From a virus: 26,173 nucleotides of DNA. How positions within the stretch are numbered: position 1 is the first letter of the stretch; every line of letters begins with the position of its first letter. Made by a program: the position numbers and the translations under genes. Of this stretch, positions 1 through 9,424 are shown in pieces. The stretch covers positions 1-26,173 of IMG/VR virus record IMGVR_UViG_3300046010_002748, one strand, 5' to 3'. The notes under the pieces were generated by a model that worked only from the letters and a program-made list of their open reading frames with translations, ran no database searches and was not told where the DNA came from.

Positions 1-1
1 G

Positions 2-3000
2 GGATTGCCAGGTGATGTTATTCAATATCGTGCAGTTGCTGAAGGTAACGTATTTAAACTGATATTAAGTATTGCCATTGTGGTGGCTGCTTCTTATCTT
101 ACGGCTGGATTAGTCACTGCTGGTTATGTATCTGCTGGCGTAGCAGCTACTGCTGTGCAAGCAGGTTTAACTGTAGTTGGTAGCTTATTAGTCAATGCCA
201 TATTCCCAGTTAGGATGCCAACTCAGCCAGAATCTCCTGGCACAGCCCTTGCTCAGGACTTATTACAAGGCGGTAGCAACCAAGCATCACAGTACGGTGC
301 CATCCCTGTAGTATTAGGTCAAATGCGCTTTACAGGACTGCTAGGCGCACAGATATACGCTGAATCAAATACAGATACATCTTACTTAAGAATGTTATTG
401 GTTTGGGGTTATGGCCCATTGCAAATATCTGACATGCGTATTGGGTCAACTGACATTAATACGCTTGAAGAATTAGACCAAGCTACTATTAGTGGCTTTC
501 AAGATTTAAGTGAAAATTACTCATACTTTAATTCAATCTATCCAAATGATGTTGAGCAGCTACCTATTAATGTTGAGCTTGCTGCGACAGAAACTACAAG
601 AACAATCACATCTATTGTACGAGCTACAAATGTAGTGACAGTTACTACATCAGCTACACATACATTTATTGCTGGTAACAAAGTAACTATATCAGGCATA
701 ACAGCTTTTAATGGCACATTTACCATTGCCTCTACCCCAACTACCACTACTTTTACCTATGCTCAGACTGCTGCAAACGCTTCAGGATCGACTGGAACAG
801 CGTTCTCTATAGTATCCCCTTGGTATGAAAAAGTAATCAATGAGCTATGCACTTCTGTAAGCGTTAATCTGCATTTCCCAAGAGGATTGAGAAGATTACA
901 AATGGATGGCGATGGCGCAGGTAACATTAAGGAAGAATTGTTTACTGCTGATGTGCAAGTACGTCAATTGGACAATGATACTTTGGCCCCATTGGAACCT
1001 TTTGGTTCTCTTGAAAATATATTTAGACAGGCTACTGTTACTCTTGATGGTGCATTTTTTGGCAGCACACCTGTAGGATTTCAAACAACTCCAGACCCAT
1101 GCTACAGATGGGCATTTATAACTGTTGATAAATTTAATAAGTTAATTGTTCGATATGGTAGTTATTCAAATACATCAACTGCCAATCCTAGCGGTACTTT
1201 TTTAGATAGATTAAAAAGAACTACAAGAAATTTAAATACTGTATATGAAATATATCCTACTATTCCTTCTACTGAAATACTGTTATATGAAATCTGTATG
1301 TATGGATCTAAAATATTTAGTACAGTAGATAGACGCAGTTTAATGCCAGCTACATACAGTGGATTAAACTTAACAACTCAAACAGCATCAGATAATAATA
1401 ATTTTGGTATGGCTTATTATGCAAACCCAGTGGTTAAGCAAACTACAGCAACTATTGGTGCTGGATCTATAAGCAGAACAGGCAGGGAAACAAGTATCCG
1501 AATTGGCGTTAATGGCACTGAATTTGTTAAACGTAAAGATGCGTTTAGTTACAATGTGTCATTTATAGTTCCAGAAGGTAAGTATGAAGTCCGTATTCGC
1601 AGGAATACAACCACTACTGAAGAATACACTGCTAATAATATTAAGTATCAGCGCATGAGTTCTTCTATTTTAACTTCAGTAACGGCTTATGGTGCATCAA
1701 GGCCAGTTAATCCTCCTAAACCAATGGCGATGACTGCGTTAAAAATAAAAGCCACTGACCAAATTAATCAAACGCTAGAAGGTATTTCAGCGACAGTAAC
1801 ATCTATTTGTTTAGATTGGAACCCTACAACTACAACATGGGTTCTTAGACCTACTCGTAATCCTGCTTCATTATTTAGATATGTTTTGCAACATCCTGCA
1901 AATGCACAAGCTGTAACAGATTCTCAATTGGATTTAACTTCAATTGCAACTTGGCATGAGTATTGTGCTACAAATGAATTTATATTTGATTCTATCGTAG
2001 CAGACCAACAAAGTCTTTTAGATGTGCTTCGTGATATATGTGCAGCAGGTCGTTCATCTCCAACATTAATAGATGGTAAATGGACAGTTGTTACAGATAA
2101 ACCACGCACTGTAACTGCTCAATATTTTACACCGCATAACTCATGGGGTTTTGAATCAACTAAAGCACTACCTAAATTGCCTCACGCATTTAGGATTCCA
2201 TTTAAAAATGCAGAGCAAGGTTATCAGCCTGATGAATACATTGTGTATAACGATGGCTACGATGAAACAAATGCGACATTATTTGAGCAAATACAATTCC
2301 CTGGCGTGACATCACGTGATGCAATTCATAAACATGCTCGTTTCCATTTTGCCCAAATCAAACTTCGACCAGAAACCTATACGCTTAACGCGGATATTGA
2401 GAACTTAATCTGTACTCGTGGTGACTTGGTTAAAGTAAGCCATGACGTACCTATGTGGGGTTTAGGAACTGGTCGCATTGCACAGTTTATCTCTACAACA
2501 TCTATTCGCCTTGATGAAACGATGCCAATGGATGCTGGTGTAACTTACACTATCAGAATTCGCTTAGAGGATGGCTCTAGCATTACACGCACAGTGGCTT
2601 CTAAGCCTTCTGACGGGTATTACGACACCATCACATTGACTAGCTCAATTACATCGACTGAAGGCGCTGTAAACAATCTATTCATGTTTGGTGAGATGAG
2701 TAGCGAATCAGTCGATTTGGTTGTACAAAGTATTGAGCCGTCTAATAACATGTCAGCACTTTTGACATTGGTAGATTACTCACCTGCTATATACGATAGT
2801 GATTTAGAGCCAATACCTGCATTTGACAGTCAATTAACGCTTCCACCATTATTGATGAAAGATAAGATTACAGTTGCGCCAGTAATTACTGCAATAATTA
2901 GTGATGAAACGGTTATGCTTCGCCCAGCTCCAAATCAATTCCTTTACAGAATTAAATTGTCTTTTAGCAATCCTGCGACATTACCTTCTATTGCTAAATA

Positions 3001-5995
3001 CATTGAAGGTCAAATTGATTTCTCAGGCGATACGTCATTGATATGGGAAACATCTAAATCAGCAGATATTCGTGATACATGTATCTACTTCTCCGATGTA
3101 GAAGAAGGTTCAGAATACAGAATTAGAGTTAGATACGTTACAGATGATGGTAGAGCTGGCCCTTGGACTTATGCTGAGAATCATACTGTTGCAGGTAAAA
3201 CAAACCCTCCTGGCAGTGTAACTGGTTTAACTGCCACAGTTAGCGGTGATAAAATTAAATTAGATTGGAATGATAACGCTGAGTTAGATTTATGGGGTTA
3301 TGAAGTTCGTGATACTAACGCTGGTTGGGGAACTGCTGGGTATTTATACCGTGGCGCATCTTCTGAATGTTTAATCAATCCAGGTACAATAGGCGTTACT
3401 GAAGATTATTTTGTTAAAGCTCTTGATGTTATTGACTTATATAGCGTCAATGCAACATTAGTAACATTTACTCCATCTATTATTCCTGCTGTATCTACAA
3501 TTAATTATAACTTTTTAAGTACATCATTAACTACCACATCATTGATATTAGATTGGACTGATGTAGCTCCTCAGTTTGGATTAAGTCATTATATTATTGG
3601 ATATAACTCTACAACTGTGACAGCAAGAACATCAACATTGACTGTTCCTGTTGATTGGGTTGGTGCAAGAACATTTACTGTAACTACTGTTGATAAGCAA
3701 AATAATCAATCTACAGCCACTTCTGTTATTGTTACCAAATCGGCTCCTGTTGCACCTACATCAAGTGCTACTGCAATAGTTAATGGTGCATTGCAGTTAT
3801 CATGGGCAGCATCAGTAAGAACTACATTACCAATAGCAGGTTATGAATTAAGAACATCTGATACTGGTTGGGGTTCAACAGGATTTATATTTAAAGGCGA
3901 TGCGTTAAACTTCTCAGTTATACCAGCATTAGGCGCTAATACTTGGTATGTGCGTTCTTTTGATACTGATAATAGATATTCGGCTGCATCATTGGCAATA
4001 AGTTATACAAGAGTTATACCAGCCGCTCCAACTGCACCAACTCCATCCTTCTTATTTGCTGACACTAGCTTAACTAATGCCACAGTTACATTGGATTGGA
4101 ATGATGTATCTCCGTTATTTGGCTTAGACCAATATAAAATTACTTATAACTCAGAAGTAATTTATACAAAATCTAGTACCATCACATTACCTGCTGATTG
4201 GCTTGGTGACAGAATATTTAATGTTTATACAATAGACTTGCTTGATGGTGAATCATTGCCACTAGCAATTACAGTAAATAAACTTGCTCCAAATCCAGTG
4301 CCATCATCTAGCGTTCGTACATCTGTTATTGATAATAATGTACTGCTCTATTGGACACTACCTGCAAAAACAACATTACCTATTCAAGACGTATTGATTA
4401 AAAAAGGCCCTGTATATGCAACGGCTGAGGTTATTGGTTATAAAAACGGTACATTTACATCAATACAAGAATTAAGTGCTGGTAACTATACTTATTGGAT
4501 TGCAGTTCGAGATACAGATAATAATTTCTCAACTCCAGTAAGCATTACATCTCAAGTGGCTCAACCACCAGACTTTGTATTTAATGCACAATACTTTAGT
4601 ACGTTTAATGGCACTAAGACGTCTGCAATTAATGAGCAAGGTGGAGTGTTATTGCCTGTAAGTACCACTGAAACATGGACAGAGCATTTTAATAGGAATC
4701 TTTTAACTTATTCTCAAGATTTTACTAATGCAGTTTGGGTTAAATCTGGCACGACAGTTACAGCAAATTCAACAACTGCACCAAATGGCACGACTACTGC
4801 ATCTACTATTTTGCAAACTACAAGTGGATATTTGAACTATTCAACAGGCACTCCATTTGTATCATCATTAATGACATTTTCATTCTATGCCAAAGCCTCA
4901 ACATCTACTTGGGCATTAGCTACATTAAAAGCATTTGCTGGCGGCACTGAAACAGCATGGTTTAATCTTTCTACTGGGGTAGTTGGAACTGTTGGCGCAA
5001 ACTTAACTGCAAGCATGGTTAGTGTTGGTAATGGATGGTATCGCTGCATAATATCTAAAATAGCCGCAACAACAACTGAATTTGTTATTTTTGCCCCAGC
5101 TACATCTAATGGCAATACTACTAATACATCTGCTCAAATATTTGCTTGGGGCGCACAATTAGAGCAAACATCAGCAGTTAGAACATATATTGCAACCACT
5201 ACTACTGCCGCATTATGGGCAGACCCAGCCGCACAAATTGCAGCAGGTTATCCAATATTTATTCAGCCAAATAACGGAAGTGGCTCTTATGTTGAAGTAT
5301 TTGATTACGGTACTGTATTAGGTAGTAGTCAAATTACATTAAGCTATCAAGGCTCTGTTGTAGCATCATCAGCTACCATATCGTTTGATATTGGCATATC
5401 ACAAGATGGCATTACTTACACTACTACAGTTGGCGCACAATCTATATTTGCTACAAACTTTAGGTATGTAAAAATAACGGCTAATGTAACTACAACCAAT
5501 GCAACTGGATTGTACTTATTGCAATCAATGAATGTATTACTAAATGCTAAATTAATTAGTGATGCAGGAAATGTAAATGCTGTATCAACTGATGCTAGTG
5601 GAACACTTGTAAACTTTGCAAAAGAGTTTGTTGATATTATGTCAATTACTGTTTCACCAAATGGCTCTACTTTACTGACACCTGTTTACGATTTCATGGA
5701 TACTGTTTTAACTGGTACATATTCTGTCACATCAAATGTGATGACAGTCAATGTAACAGGCCATAGTTTGATTGCAGGTCAAAAAGTTAGATTAACATTT
5801 ACAAGTGGAACTGCACCAAATGGCGTTTACACAATTGCATCAGTAGTTAATGCAAATCAATACCTTGTGAATTTAACAACGGCTAACACAAGTGGTAATA
5901 TATCAACATATCCTGAAAGTTTTAGGATATACTTATTTAATAGTGCTGGTGTCCGTACAAGTGGCTCAGTATCTTGGAATGTTAGAGGATATTAA
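2..5995 (+). CDS. Tail tip attachment protein, lambda J / TipJ-like (5' end probably cut by window edge)
   Basis: This very long protein (about 1,997 residues) is the distal tail hub/host-specificity protein that sits at the tail tip and contacts the receptor. The N-terminus has a hydrophobic stretch at roughly 18-66, then the segment around 'YGAIPVVLGQMR' and 'VWGYGPL' that is typical of J-like hub proteins. At about 199-269 and again at 1900-1968 there is a small threonine-rich beta module (pattern GT-[FY]-TI/SV). Residues about 1070-1520 hold fibronectin-III-like modules, two of them as a duplicated pair. About 1563-1738 resembles a lectin-like carbohydrate-binding fold (starts 'LLTYSQDF'). 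A TTG at 5 could be read as a start, but no ribosome site fits before it and the frame is open to base 2, so I treat it as truncated. The next gene follows after 2 bases. Confidence 0.88.
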   Translation, partial: GLPGDVIQYRAVAEGNVFKLILSIAIVVAASYLTAGLVTAGYVSAGVAATAVQAGLTVVGSLLVNAIFPVRMPTQPESPGTALAQDLLQGGSNQASQYGAIPVVLGQMRFTGLLGAQIYAESNTDTSYLRMLLVWGYGPLQISDMRIGSTDINTLEELDQATISGFQDLSENYSYFNSIYPNDVEQLPINVELAATETTRTITSIVRATNVVTVTTSATHTFIAGNKVTISGITAFNGTFTIASTPTTTTFTYAQTAANASGSTGTAFSIVSPWYEKVINELCTSVSVNLHFPRGLRRLQMDGDGAGNIKEELFTADVQVRQLDNDTLAPLEPFGSLENIFRQATVTLDGAFFGSTPVGFQTTPDPCYRWAFITVDKFNKLIVRYGSYSNTSTANPSGTFLDRLKRTTRNLNTVYEIYPTIPSTEILLYEICMYGSKIFSTVDRRSLMPATYSGLNLTTQTASDNNNFGMAYYANPVVKQTTATIGAGSISRTGRETSIRIGVNGTEFVKRKDAFSYNVSFIVPEGKYEVRIRRNTTTTEEYTANNIKYQRMSSSILTSVTAYGASRPVNPPKPMAMTALKIKATDQINQTLEGISATVTSICLDWNPTTTTWVLRPTRNPASLFRYVLQHPANAQAVTDSQLDLTSIATWHEYCATNEFIFDSIVADQQSLLDVLRDICAAGRSSPTLIDGKWTVVTDKPRTVTAQYFTPHNSWGFESTKALPKLPHAFRIPFKNAEQGYQPDEYIVYNDGYDETNATLFEQIQFPGVTSRDAIHKHARFHFAQIKLRPETYTLNADIENLICTRGDLVKVSHDVPMWGLGTGRIAQFISTTSIRLDETMPMDAGVTYTIRIRLEDGSSITRTVASKPSDGYYDTITLTSSITSTEGAVNNLFMFGEMSSESVDLVVQSIEPSNNMSALLTLVDYSPAIYDSDLEPIPAFDSQLTLPPLLMKDKITVAPVITAIISDETVMLRPAPNQFLYRIKLSFSNPATLPSIAKYIEGQIDFSGDTSLIWETSKSADIRDTCIYFSDVEEGSEYRIRVRYVTDDGRAGPWTYAENHTVAGKTNPPGSVTGLTATVSGDKIKLDWNDNAELDLWGYEVRDTNAGWGTAGYLYRGASSECLINPGTIGVTEDYFVKALDVIDLYSVNATLVTFTPSIIPAVSTINYNFLSTSLTTTSLILDWTDVAPQFGLSHYIIGYNSTTVTARTSTLTVPVDWVGARTFTVTTVDKQNNQSTATSVIVTKSAPVAPTSSATAIVNGALQLSWAASVRTTLPIAGYELRTSDTGWGSTGFIFKGDALNFSVIPALGANTWYVRSFDTDNRYSAASLAISYTRVIPAAPTAPTPSFLFADTSLTNATVTLDWNDVSPLFGLDQYKITYNSEVIYTKSSTITLPADWLGDRIFNVYTIDLLDGESLPLAITVNKLAPNPVPSSSVRTSVIDNNVLLYWTLPAKTTLPIQDVLIKKGPVYATAEVIGYKNGTFTSIQELSAGNYTYWIAVRDTDNNFSTPVSITSQVAQPPDFVFNAQYFSTFNGTKTSAINEQGGVLLPVSTTETWTEHFNRNLLTYSQDFTNAVWVKSGTTVTANSTTAPNGTTTASTILQTTSGYLNYSTGTPFVSSLMTFSFYAKASTSTWALATLKAFAGGTETAWFNLSTGVVGTVGANLTASMVSVGNGWYRCIISKIAATTTEFVIFAPATSNGNTTNTSAQIFAWGAQLEQTSAVRTYIATTTTAALWADPAAQIAAGYPIFIQPNNGSGSYVEVFDYGTVLGSSQITLSYQGSVVASSATISFDIGISQDGITYTTTVGAQSIFATNFRYVKITANVTTTNATGLYLLQSMNVLLNAKLISDAGNVNAVSTDASGTLVNFAKEFVDIMSITVSPNGSTLLTPVYDFMDTVLTGTYSVTSNVMTVNVTGHSLIAGQKVRLTFTSGTAPNGVYTIASVVNANQYLVNLTTANTSGNISTYPESFRIYLFNSAGVRTSGSVSWNVRGY

Positions 5996-5997
5996 AG

Positions 5998-7503
5998 ATG
6001 GCAGACCATAGTAAACCACTCAATACCAGTACCTATGTCAATTATACGACTGAAATTGACGCTAGATTTGATGATTTAACACTAGGCTTAGATTCAGCCT
6101 TAACTACGCCTACCAACTTGCCAACTAACGCAATCCGTTGGAATAGCACAACATTTAAACATCAACGGTGGAATGGTACTGTTTGGAATGATTTTACTCG
6201 ATACGACATCAACATCAATGGTACTGTCGGTGCTACAACTCCAAACACAGGCGCATTTACAACATTAAGTTCAACTGGCAATACAACGCTTGGTGATGCG
6301 TCTGCCGACACTTTAACAGTCAATGCTACTCCTACATTCAACGTAGCCATTCCAGCAGCGTCTGGCGGTACTGGCATCGCTTCTTACGCTATTGGCGATA
6401 TTATTTATGCTTCAGGTGCTACTGCATTTTCTAAACTTGCTGACGTTGCAACAGGTAACGCATTAATCTCTGGTGGTGTTGGCGTTGCTCCTGCCTATGG
6501 CAAGATTGGTCTTACTACGCATATCTCTGGAACTTTAGGTACTGCCAATGGTGGTACTAACTTAACTGCATTTACATCAGGCGGTGCTGTCTATGCAACA
6601 TCTACATCTGCATTAACTACTGGTACATTACCTGCCACTGCTGGTGGTACTGGGTTTGCATCTTATGCTATCGGTGATTTAGTTTTTGCATCTACAACTA
6701 CTGCATTATCAAAATTAGCTGACGTTGCTACTGGTAATGCGCTTATATCTGGTGGCGTTGGTACAGCTCCAGCTTACGGTAAGATTGGATTAACTACCCA
6801 TGTATCTGGTACATTGCCAGCTACAAGTGGAGGTACTGGTCAGACAACTTATGCAATTGGTGATTTATTAACTGGTGGAGCTACAAATACATTAACAAAA
6901 ATAGCAGATGTAGCGACTGGAAATGCTTTATTATCAGGTGGTGTAGGTGTTGCTCCTACTTATGGTAAAGTAGGATTAACAACTCATGTGTCAGGTGTTC
7001 TTCCTGTAGCAAACGGTGGTACAAACGTATCTACTGCTAGTATAGCAGCATTTAATAACATAACTGGCTATACTGCCACTGGTGCTACTGGTACAACAAG
7101 TACAAATATTGTATTCTCTACCTCACCAGTTTTAACCACACCAAACATAGGTAATGCTACAGCAACTACAGTAGCATCATCAGGATTTGTCGGAACATCT
7201 GCTACAGGTGCAATTGTTACTCCAGTTGGTACAACAGCAGAACGACCTACTGCTGTTCAAGGGATGGTAAGGTACAATACAACAAATGTATCTTTTGAAG
7301 GATATAATGGTACCATTTGGGGGTCAATAGGTGGCGGTGCTAAAGGCGGAAGCACGGATGACATTTTCTATGAAAATAGTAAAATAGTTACAACAAGTTA
7401 TACTATTACATCTAATAAAAATGCTATGACAACTGGGCCAGTTACATTAAATTCTGGTGTTATAGTTACAGTACCTACTGGCTCACGCTGGGTAGTTTTA
7501 TAA
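5998..7503 (+). CDS. Repetitive tail fibre protein
   Basis: A 501-residue structural protein, probably a fibre or side-fibre subunit attached to the tail tip. The N-terminal 120 residues contain a phage fibre-type segment ('RWNSTTFKHQRWNGTVW' pattern). Residues about 122-337 consist of three copies of a block of roughly 58 residues, each with GGTG, Y-AIGD, K-[LI]-ADVATGNAL, SGGVG, AP-YGK-[IV]-GLTTH and SG. The C-terminal part repeats a 'RYNTTN..FEGYNGTIWGSIGGG' segment, then ends in a short beta domain with 'NSGVIVTVPTGS'. Such glycine/threonine-rich repeats are common in fibres of aquatic phages and build extended beta structures. The ATG sits 2 bases after the upstream stop, with a purine-rich site inside the end of that gene, so translation is probably coupled. 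No chaperone or peptidase domain is visible. Function is by family resemblance; the receptor is unknown. Confidence 0.82.
   Translation: MADHSKPLNTSTYVNYTTEIDARFDDLTLGLDSALTTPTNLPTNAIRWNSTTFKHQRWNGTVWNDFTRYDININGTVGATTPNTGAFTTLSSTGNTTLGDASADTLTVNATPTFNVAIPAASGGTGIASYAIGDIIYASGATAFSKLADVATGNALISGGVGVAPAYGKIGLTTHISGTLGTANGGTNLTAFTSGGAVYATSTSALTTGTLPATAGGTGFASYAIGDLVFASTTTALSKLADVATGNALISGGVGTAPAYGKIGLTTHVSGTLPATSGGTGQTTYAIGDLLTGGATNTLTKIADVATGNALLSGGVGVAPTYGKVGLTTHVSGVLPVANGGTNVSTASIAAFNNITGYTATGATGTTSTNIVFSTSPVLTTPNIGNATATTVASSGFVGTSATGAIVTPVGTTAERPTAVQGMVRYNTTNVSFEGYNGTIWGSIGGGAKGGSTDDIFYENSKIVTTSYTITSNKNAMTTGPVTLNSGVIVTVPTGSRWVVL
6363..7010 (+). repeat. Three tandem protein-level repeats in the tail fibre gene
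   Basis: Blocks begin at about 6363, 6642 and 6828 (GGTG codons). Blocks 1 and 2 are separated by a partial block ('TANGGTN' at about 6541). Amino acids are nearly identical between blocks but third codon positions differ widely, so at DNA level the copies are well diverged. Confidence 0.75.
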
Positions 7504-7512
7504 GGATTAATC

Positions 7513-7944
7513 ATGGCAGGAACGGTAATAGCAGATAGATTAGAGGCGGCTTCAACAAGCCAATTAAACATTAAGAATGGTGTGGCATTGACTCCACCTA
7601 CTATTTCAGATGTAAACAATGTAGCGATTGGGACATTCTGCCGTGCTTGGGTAAACTTTAACGGCACAGGTACAGTAGCAATAAGGGCTTCATTTAATGT
7701 TAGTTCAATAACAGACAATGGTGTTGGTGATTATACATTAAACTTTACTAATGCTATGCCTGATGTAAATTACGCTTTTGTCGGTGCGCTTATTGGTACA
7801 ACAGCTTCAACCTTATATTGTCCAAGGGTGCTTGAAACTAGTGGAAATCCTACCTTGCAATCAACAACACAACTTAGAATTTATAATGCTGTTTCAAGTT
7901 CAGTTTTTGATGTGGCATGGATGTATAGTGCAATTTTCAGATAA
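7513..7944 (+). CDS. Small tail fibre / receptor-binding cassette protein
   Basis: A 143-residue protein that matches a module often found as the C-terminal part of phage fibres: 'RAWVNFNGTGTVAIRASFN' followed by 'SSITDNGVGDYTLNF'. The first 30 residues (MAGTVIADRLEAASTSQ) look like a short attachment segment, the rest like an all-beta domain. It has no signal peptide or membrane segment. The start is fixed by a purine-rich AAGGA site that overlaps the stop codon of the fibre gene, 9 bases upstream. The same junction layout recurs before the next three genes, so these genes look like interchangeable cassettes translated from one late message. Likely role: minor fibre or receptor-binding protein; the exact position in the virion cannot be read from sequence. 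Confidence 0.72.
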   Translation: MAGTVIADRLEAASTSQLNIKNGVALTPPTISDVNNVAIGTFCRAWVNFNGTGTVAIRASFNVSSITDNGVGDYTLNFTNAMPDVNYAFVGALIGTTASTLYCPRVLETSGNPTLQSTTQLRIYNAVSSSVFDVAWMYSAIFR

Positions 7945-7953
7945 GGATAAATT

Positions 7954-8544
7954 ATGGCTTCAATAGTTATTAGTGGTGATACAAGCGGTTCGGTTACATT
8001 ATCCGCACCAACCGTTGCAGGTTCAACAACACAGACATTAGTTGCGGAAACAGGCGCATTAGCACCATTAGTAAATGGTACAGTAAGAAGTGCAACCACT
8101 GCTTTCCCATTAAATTTTACAAACATACCTAGCTGGGTTAAAAGAATAACTGTAATGTTTGCTAGTGCCTCACCTAGTCTTGGCAATTGGTTTACTATTC
8201 AATTAGGTACTTCTGGCGGTATTGTAACATCTGGGTATTTAGGGTCTGCTTTTATAACGACAACAGGCGGTATAACGGCAATGCAAAACTCATCAGCTAT
8301 TAATATTTATAACAACTCTGGCTCAGCGGCAGATACAATGCACGGCTCTGTTGTATTAAATTTATTAGACCCTGCTACTAATACTTGGACTGCTATGGGA
8401 TTAGTAAGTAAATCAAATGCTTTAGTTATGTCTTATGTTACAGGTAGCATATCATTAGCCAGTGCATTAACTCAAATTAGAGTTACTTCAGATGGTGGTA
8501 CTGGCTCATTAGATGCTGGCTCAATCAACATAATGTACGAATAG
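7954..8544 (+). CDS. Putative tail fibre / receptor-binding protein
   Basis: A 196-residue protein. The first 30 residues ('SIVISGDTSGSVTLSAPTVA' type) are the beta-strand repeat that opens many phage and prophage fibre proteins and probably anchors it in the fibre complex. The remainder ('RSATTAFPLNFTNIPSWVKR..VMF') resembles a jelly-roll-like surface domain seen in phage minor tail proteins. Serine, threonine and glycine are abundant and cysteine is absent, as usual for extracellular fibres. The start lies 9 bases after the previous stop, with TAAGGATAA supplying both stop and ribosome site. The neighbours on both sides have the same architecture. I infer a role in host recognition; I cannot name the receptor or a precise family. 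Confidence 0.68.
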   Translation: MASIVISGDTSGSVTLSAPTVAGSTTQTLVAETGALAPLVNGTVRSATTAFPLNFTNIPSWVKRITVMFASASPSLGNWFTIQLGTSGGIVTSGYLGSAFITTTGGITAMQNSSAINIYNNSGSAADTMHGSVVLNLLDPATNTWTAMGLVSKSNALVMSYVTGSISLASALTQIRVTSDGGTGSLDAGSINIMYE

Positions 8545-8552
8545 GATAAATC

Positions 8553-8921
8553 ATGGCAGTTACAATAGACGGAAGTGCAAATACTATTAGTGCAAGAGCA
8601 ACATTAGGTGCTACCAGTATATCTTGGACTAACCTTATAACTCGATCTGTAAATACTTGGTATAGTCCAACAGTAGATTCTTATGTTACTGTAAGAGGGC
8701 TAGGCTCGTTTAGAAATGGATTAGATGTTTTAGCTGGTTCAAGCACTACGGTAAATACCATGATTGCAACATTAGGTGATGATATAAATAATAATACAAA
8801 AGGATTTTCTTTTGGGTTTCCTGTAAAAGCTGGCGCATTTTATTTTATTCGCTCACCATCTACTTTTGTAGGAACTGATGCTTTTGAAACTGTAAATATT
8901 TATGAAGCGCCTATGTCATAA
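8553..8921 (+). CDS. Small tail-associated protein, likely fibre cassette
   Basis: A 122-residue protein of predicted beta structure. The opening 'MAVTIDGSANTISA' is a recurring phage fibre start. The middle ('NTWYSPTVDSYVTVRGLGS') and C-terminal segments ('GAFYFIRSPSTF') suggest a compact globular domain. No catalytic motif, signal peptide or membrane helix is seen. It is the third of three short cassettes between the large fibre and the chaperone-like genes, and it starts 8 bases after a TAG stop that is part of a TAGGATAA ribosome-site motif. By context it is a virion or virion-assembly protein in the receptor-binding region. I do not recognise a named family and give no finer function. 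Confidence 0.62.
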   Translation: MAVTIDGSANTISARATLGATSISWTNLITRSVNTWYSPTVDSYVTVRGLGSFRNGLDVLAGSSTTVNTMIATLGDDINNNTKGFSFGFPVKAGAFYFIRSPSTFVGTDAFETVNIYEAPMS

Positions 8922-8930
8922 GGATAAGTC

Positions 8931-9185
8931 ATGCAAAGAATCATATATAAAACAACAGATGGTGGGGTGGCAATATTAATCCCTACTGCCGAGTGGTTAC
9001 AATCACATACCATTGAGGAATTAGCAGAGAAAGATGTACCTGCTGGCGCAGAATTTAAGATTGTAAATGTAAAAGATATTCCGTCAGATAGAACATTTAG
9101 AGATGCGTGGGAGTTTGAATCGGATACTCCAGTAGAGGTAATTCCAGAGATAACTCCAGAGGTAATTCCAGAGGTAACAGAATGA
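8931..9185 (+). CDS. Small conserved phage protein downstream of tail fibres
   Basis: An 84-residue soluble protein of a type commonly found directly after phage tail fibre genes ('RIIYKTTDGGVAILIP', 'DVPAGAEFKIVNVKDIPSDRTFRDAWEFE'). The family has no firm function; by position it may be a fibre-assembly helper. Its last 18 residues are a short degenerate repeat rich in P, E, V, I and T, encoded by near-identical 'CCAGAG GTAATTCCAGAG' units, so its length may vary among relatives. The start has the AAGGATAA junction shared by the three upstream genes. The stop overlaps the next start in ATGA at 9182-9185, so the two small proteins are probably translated together and may act as a pair. Confidence 0.7.
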   Translation: MQRIIYKTTDGGVAILIPTAEWLQSHTIEELAEKDVPAGAEFKIVNVKDIPSDRTFRDAWEFESDTPVEVIPEITPEVIPEVTE

Positions 9186-9403
9186 TAGTTATTAATTTTG
9201 ACAAAGCTAAAGAGATTACTAAAGAACGATTGCGCCAAGAGAGAGTGGCATTATTGCAAGCGCAAGATGTGGCATTTCAGCGTGCTTTAGAGTCTGGTGC
9301 TGATGCTGATGATATCATTGCCGAAAAACAGCGTTTGCGTGATATTACTAAAGCTGTCGATTCATTAAAAACTCTTGATGAGTTAAAAGCTATTTCCTGC
9401 TAA
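9182..9403 (+). CDS. Small charged helical phage protein, partner of the upstream gene
   Basis: A 73-residue protein, highly charged and predicted almost wholly helical ('KAKEITKERLRQERVALLQAQDVAFQRALESG', then 'RLRDITKAV', ending 'LDELKAIS'). This pattern occurs widely at the end of phage tail-fibre operons, usually paired with a relative of the upstream 84-residue protein. Tail-fibre assembly or chaperone activity is plausible because such fibre operons often end with helper genes, but no activity is established here. The start codon overlaps the previous stop (ATGA). A 21-base gap separates it from the lysis cassette. Confidence 0.66.
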   Translation: MIVINFDKAKEITKERLRQERVALLQAQDVAFQRALESGADADDIIAEKQRLRDITKAVDSLKTLDELKAISC

Positions 9404-9424
9404 CAATTTTTTAGGTACTTAATC

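Noticed and set aside
538-747. Antisense frame of 69 codons in the tail-tip gene, and similar ones at 896-1084, 1924-2109 and 4885-5115
   Set aside because: They result from biased codon use (Thr/Ala/Ser-rich repeats) on the coding strand and have no ribosome sites.
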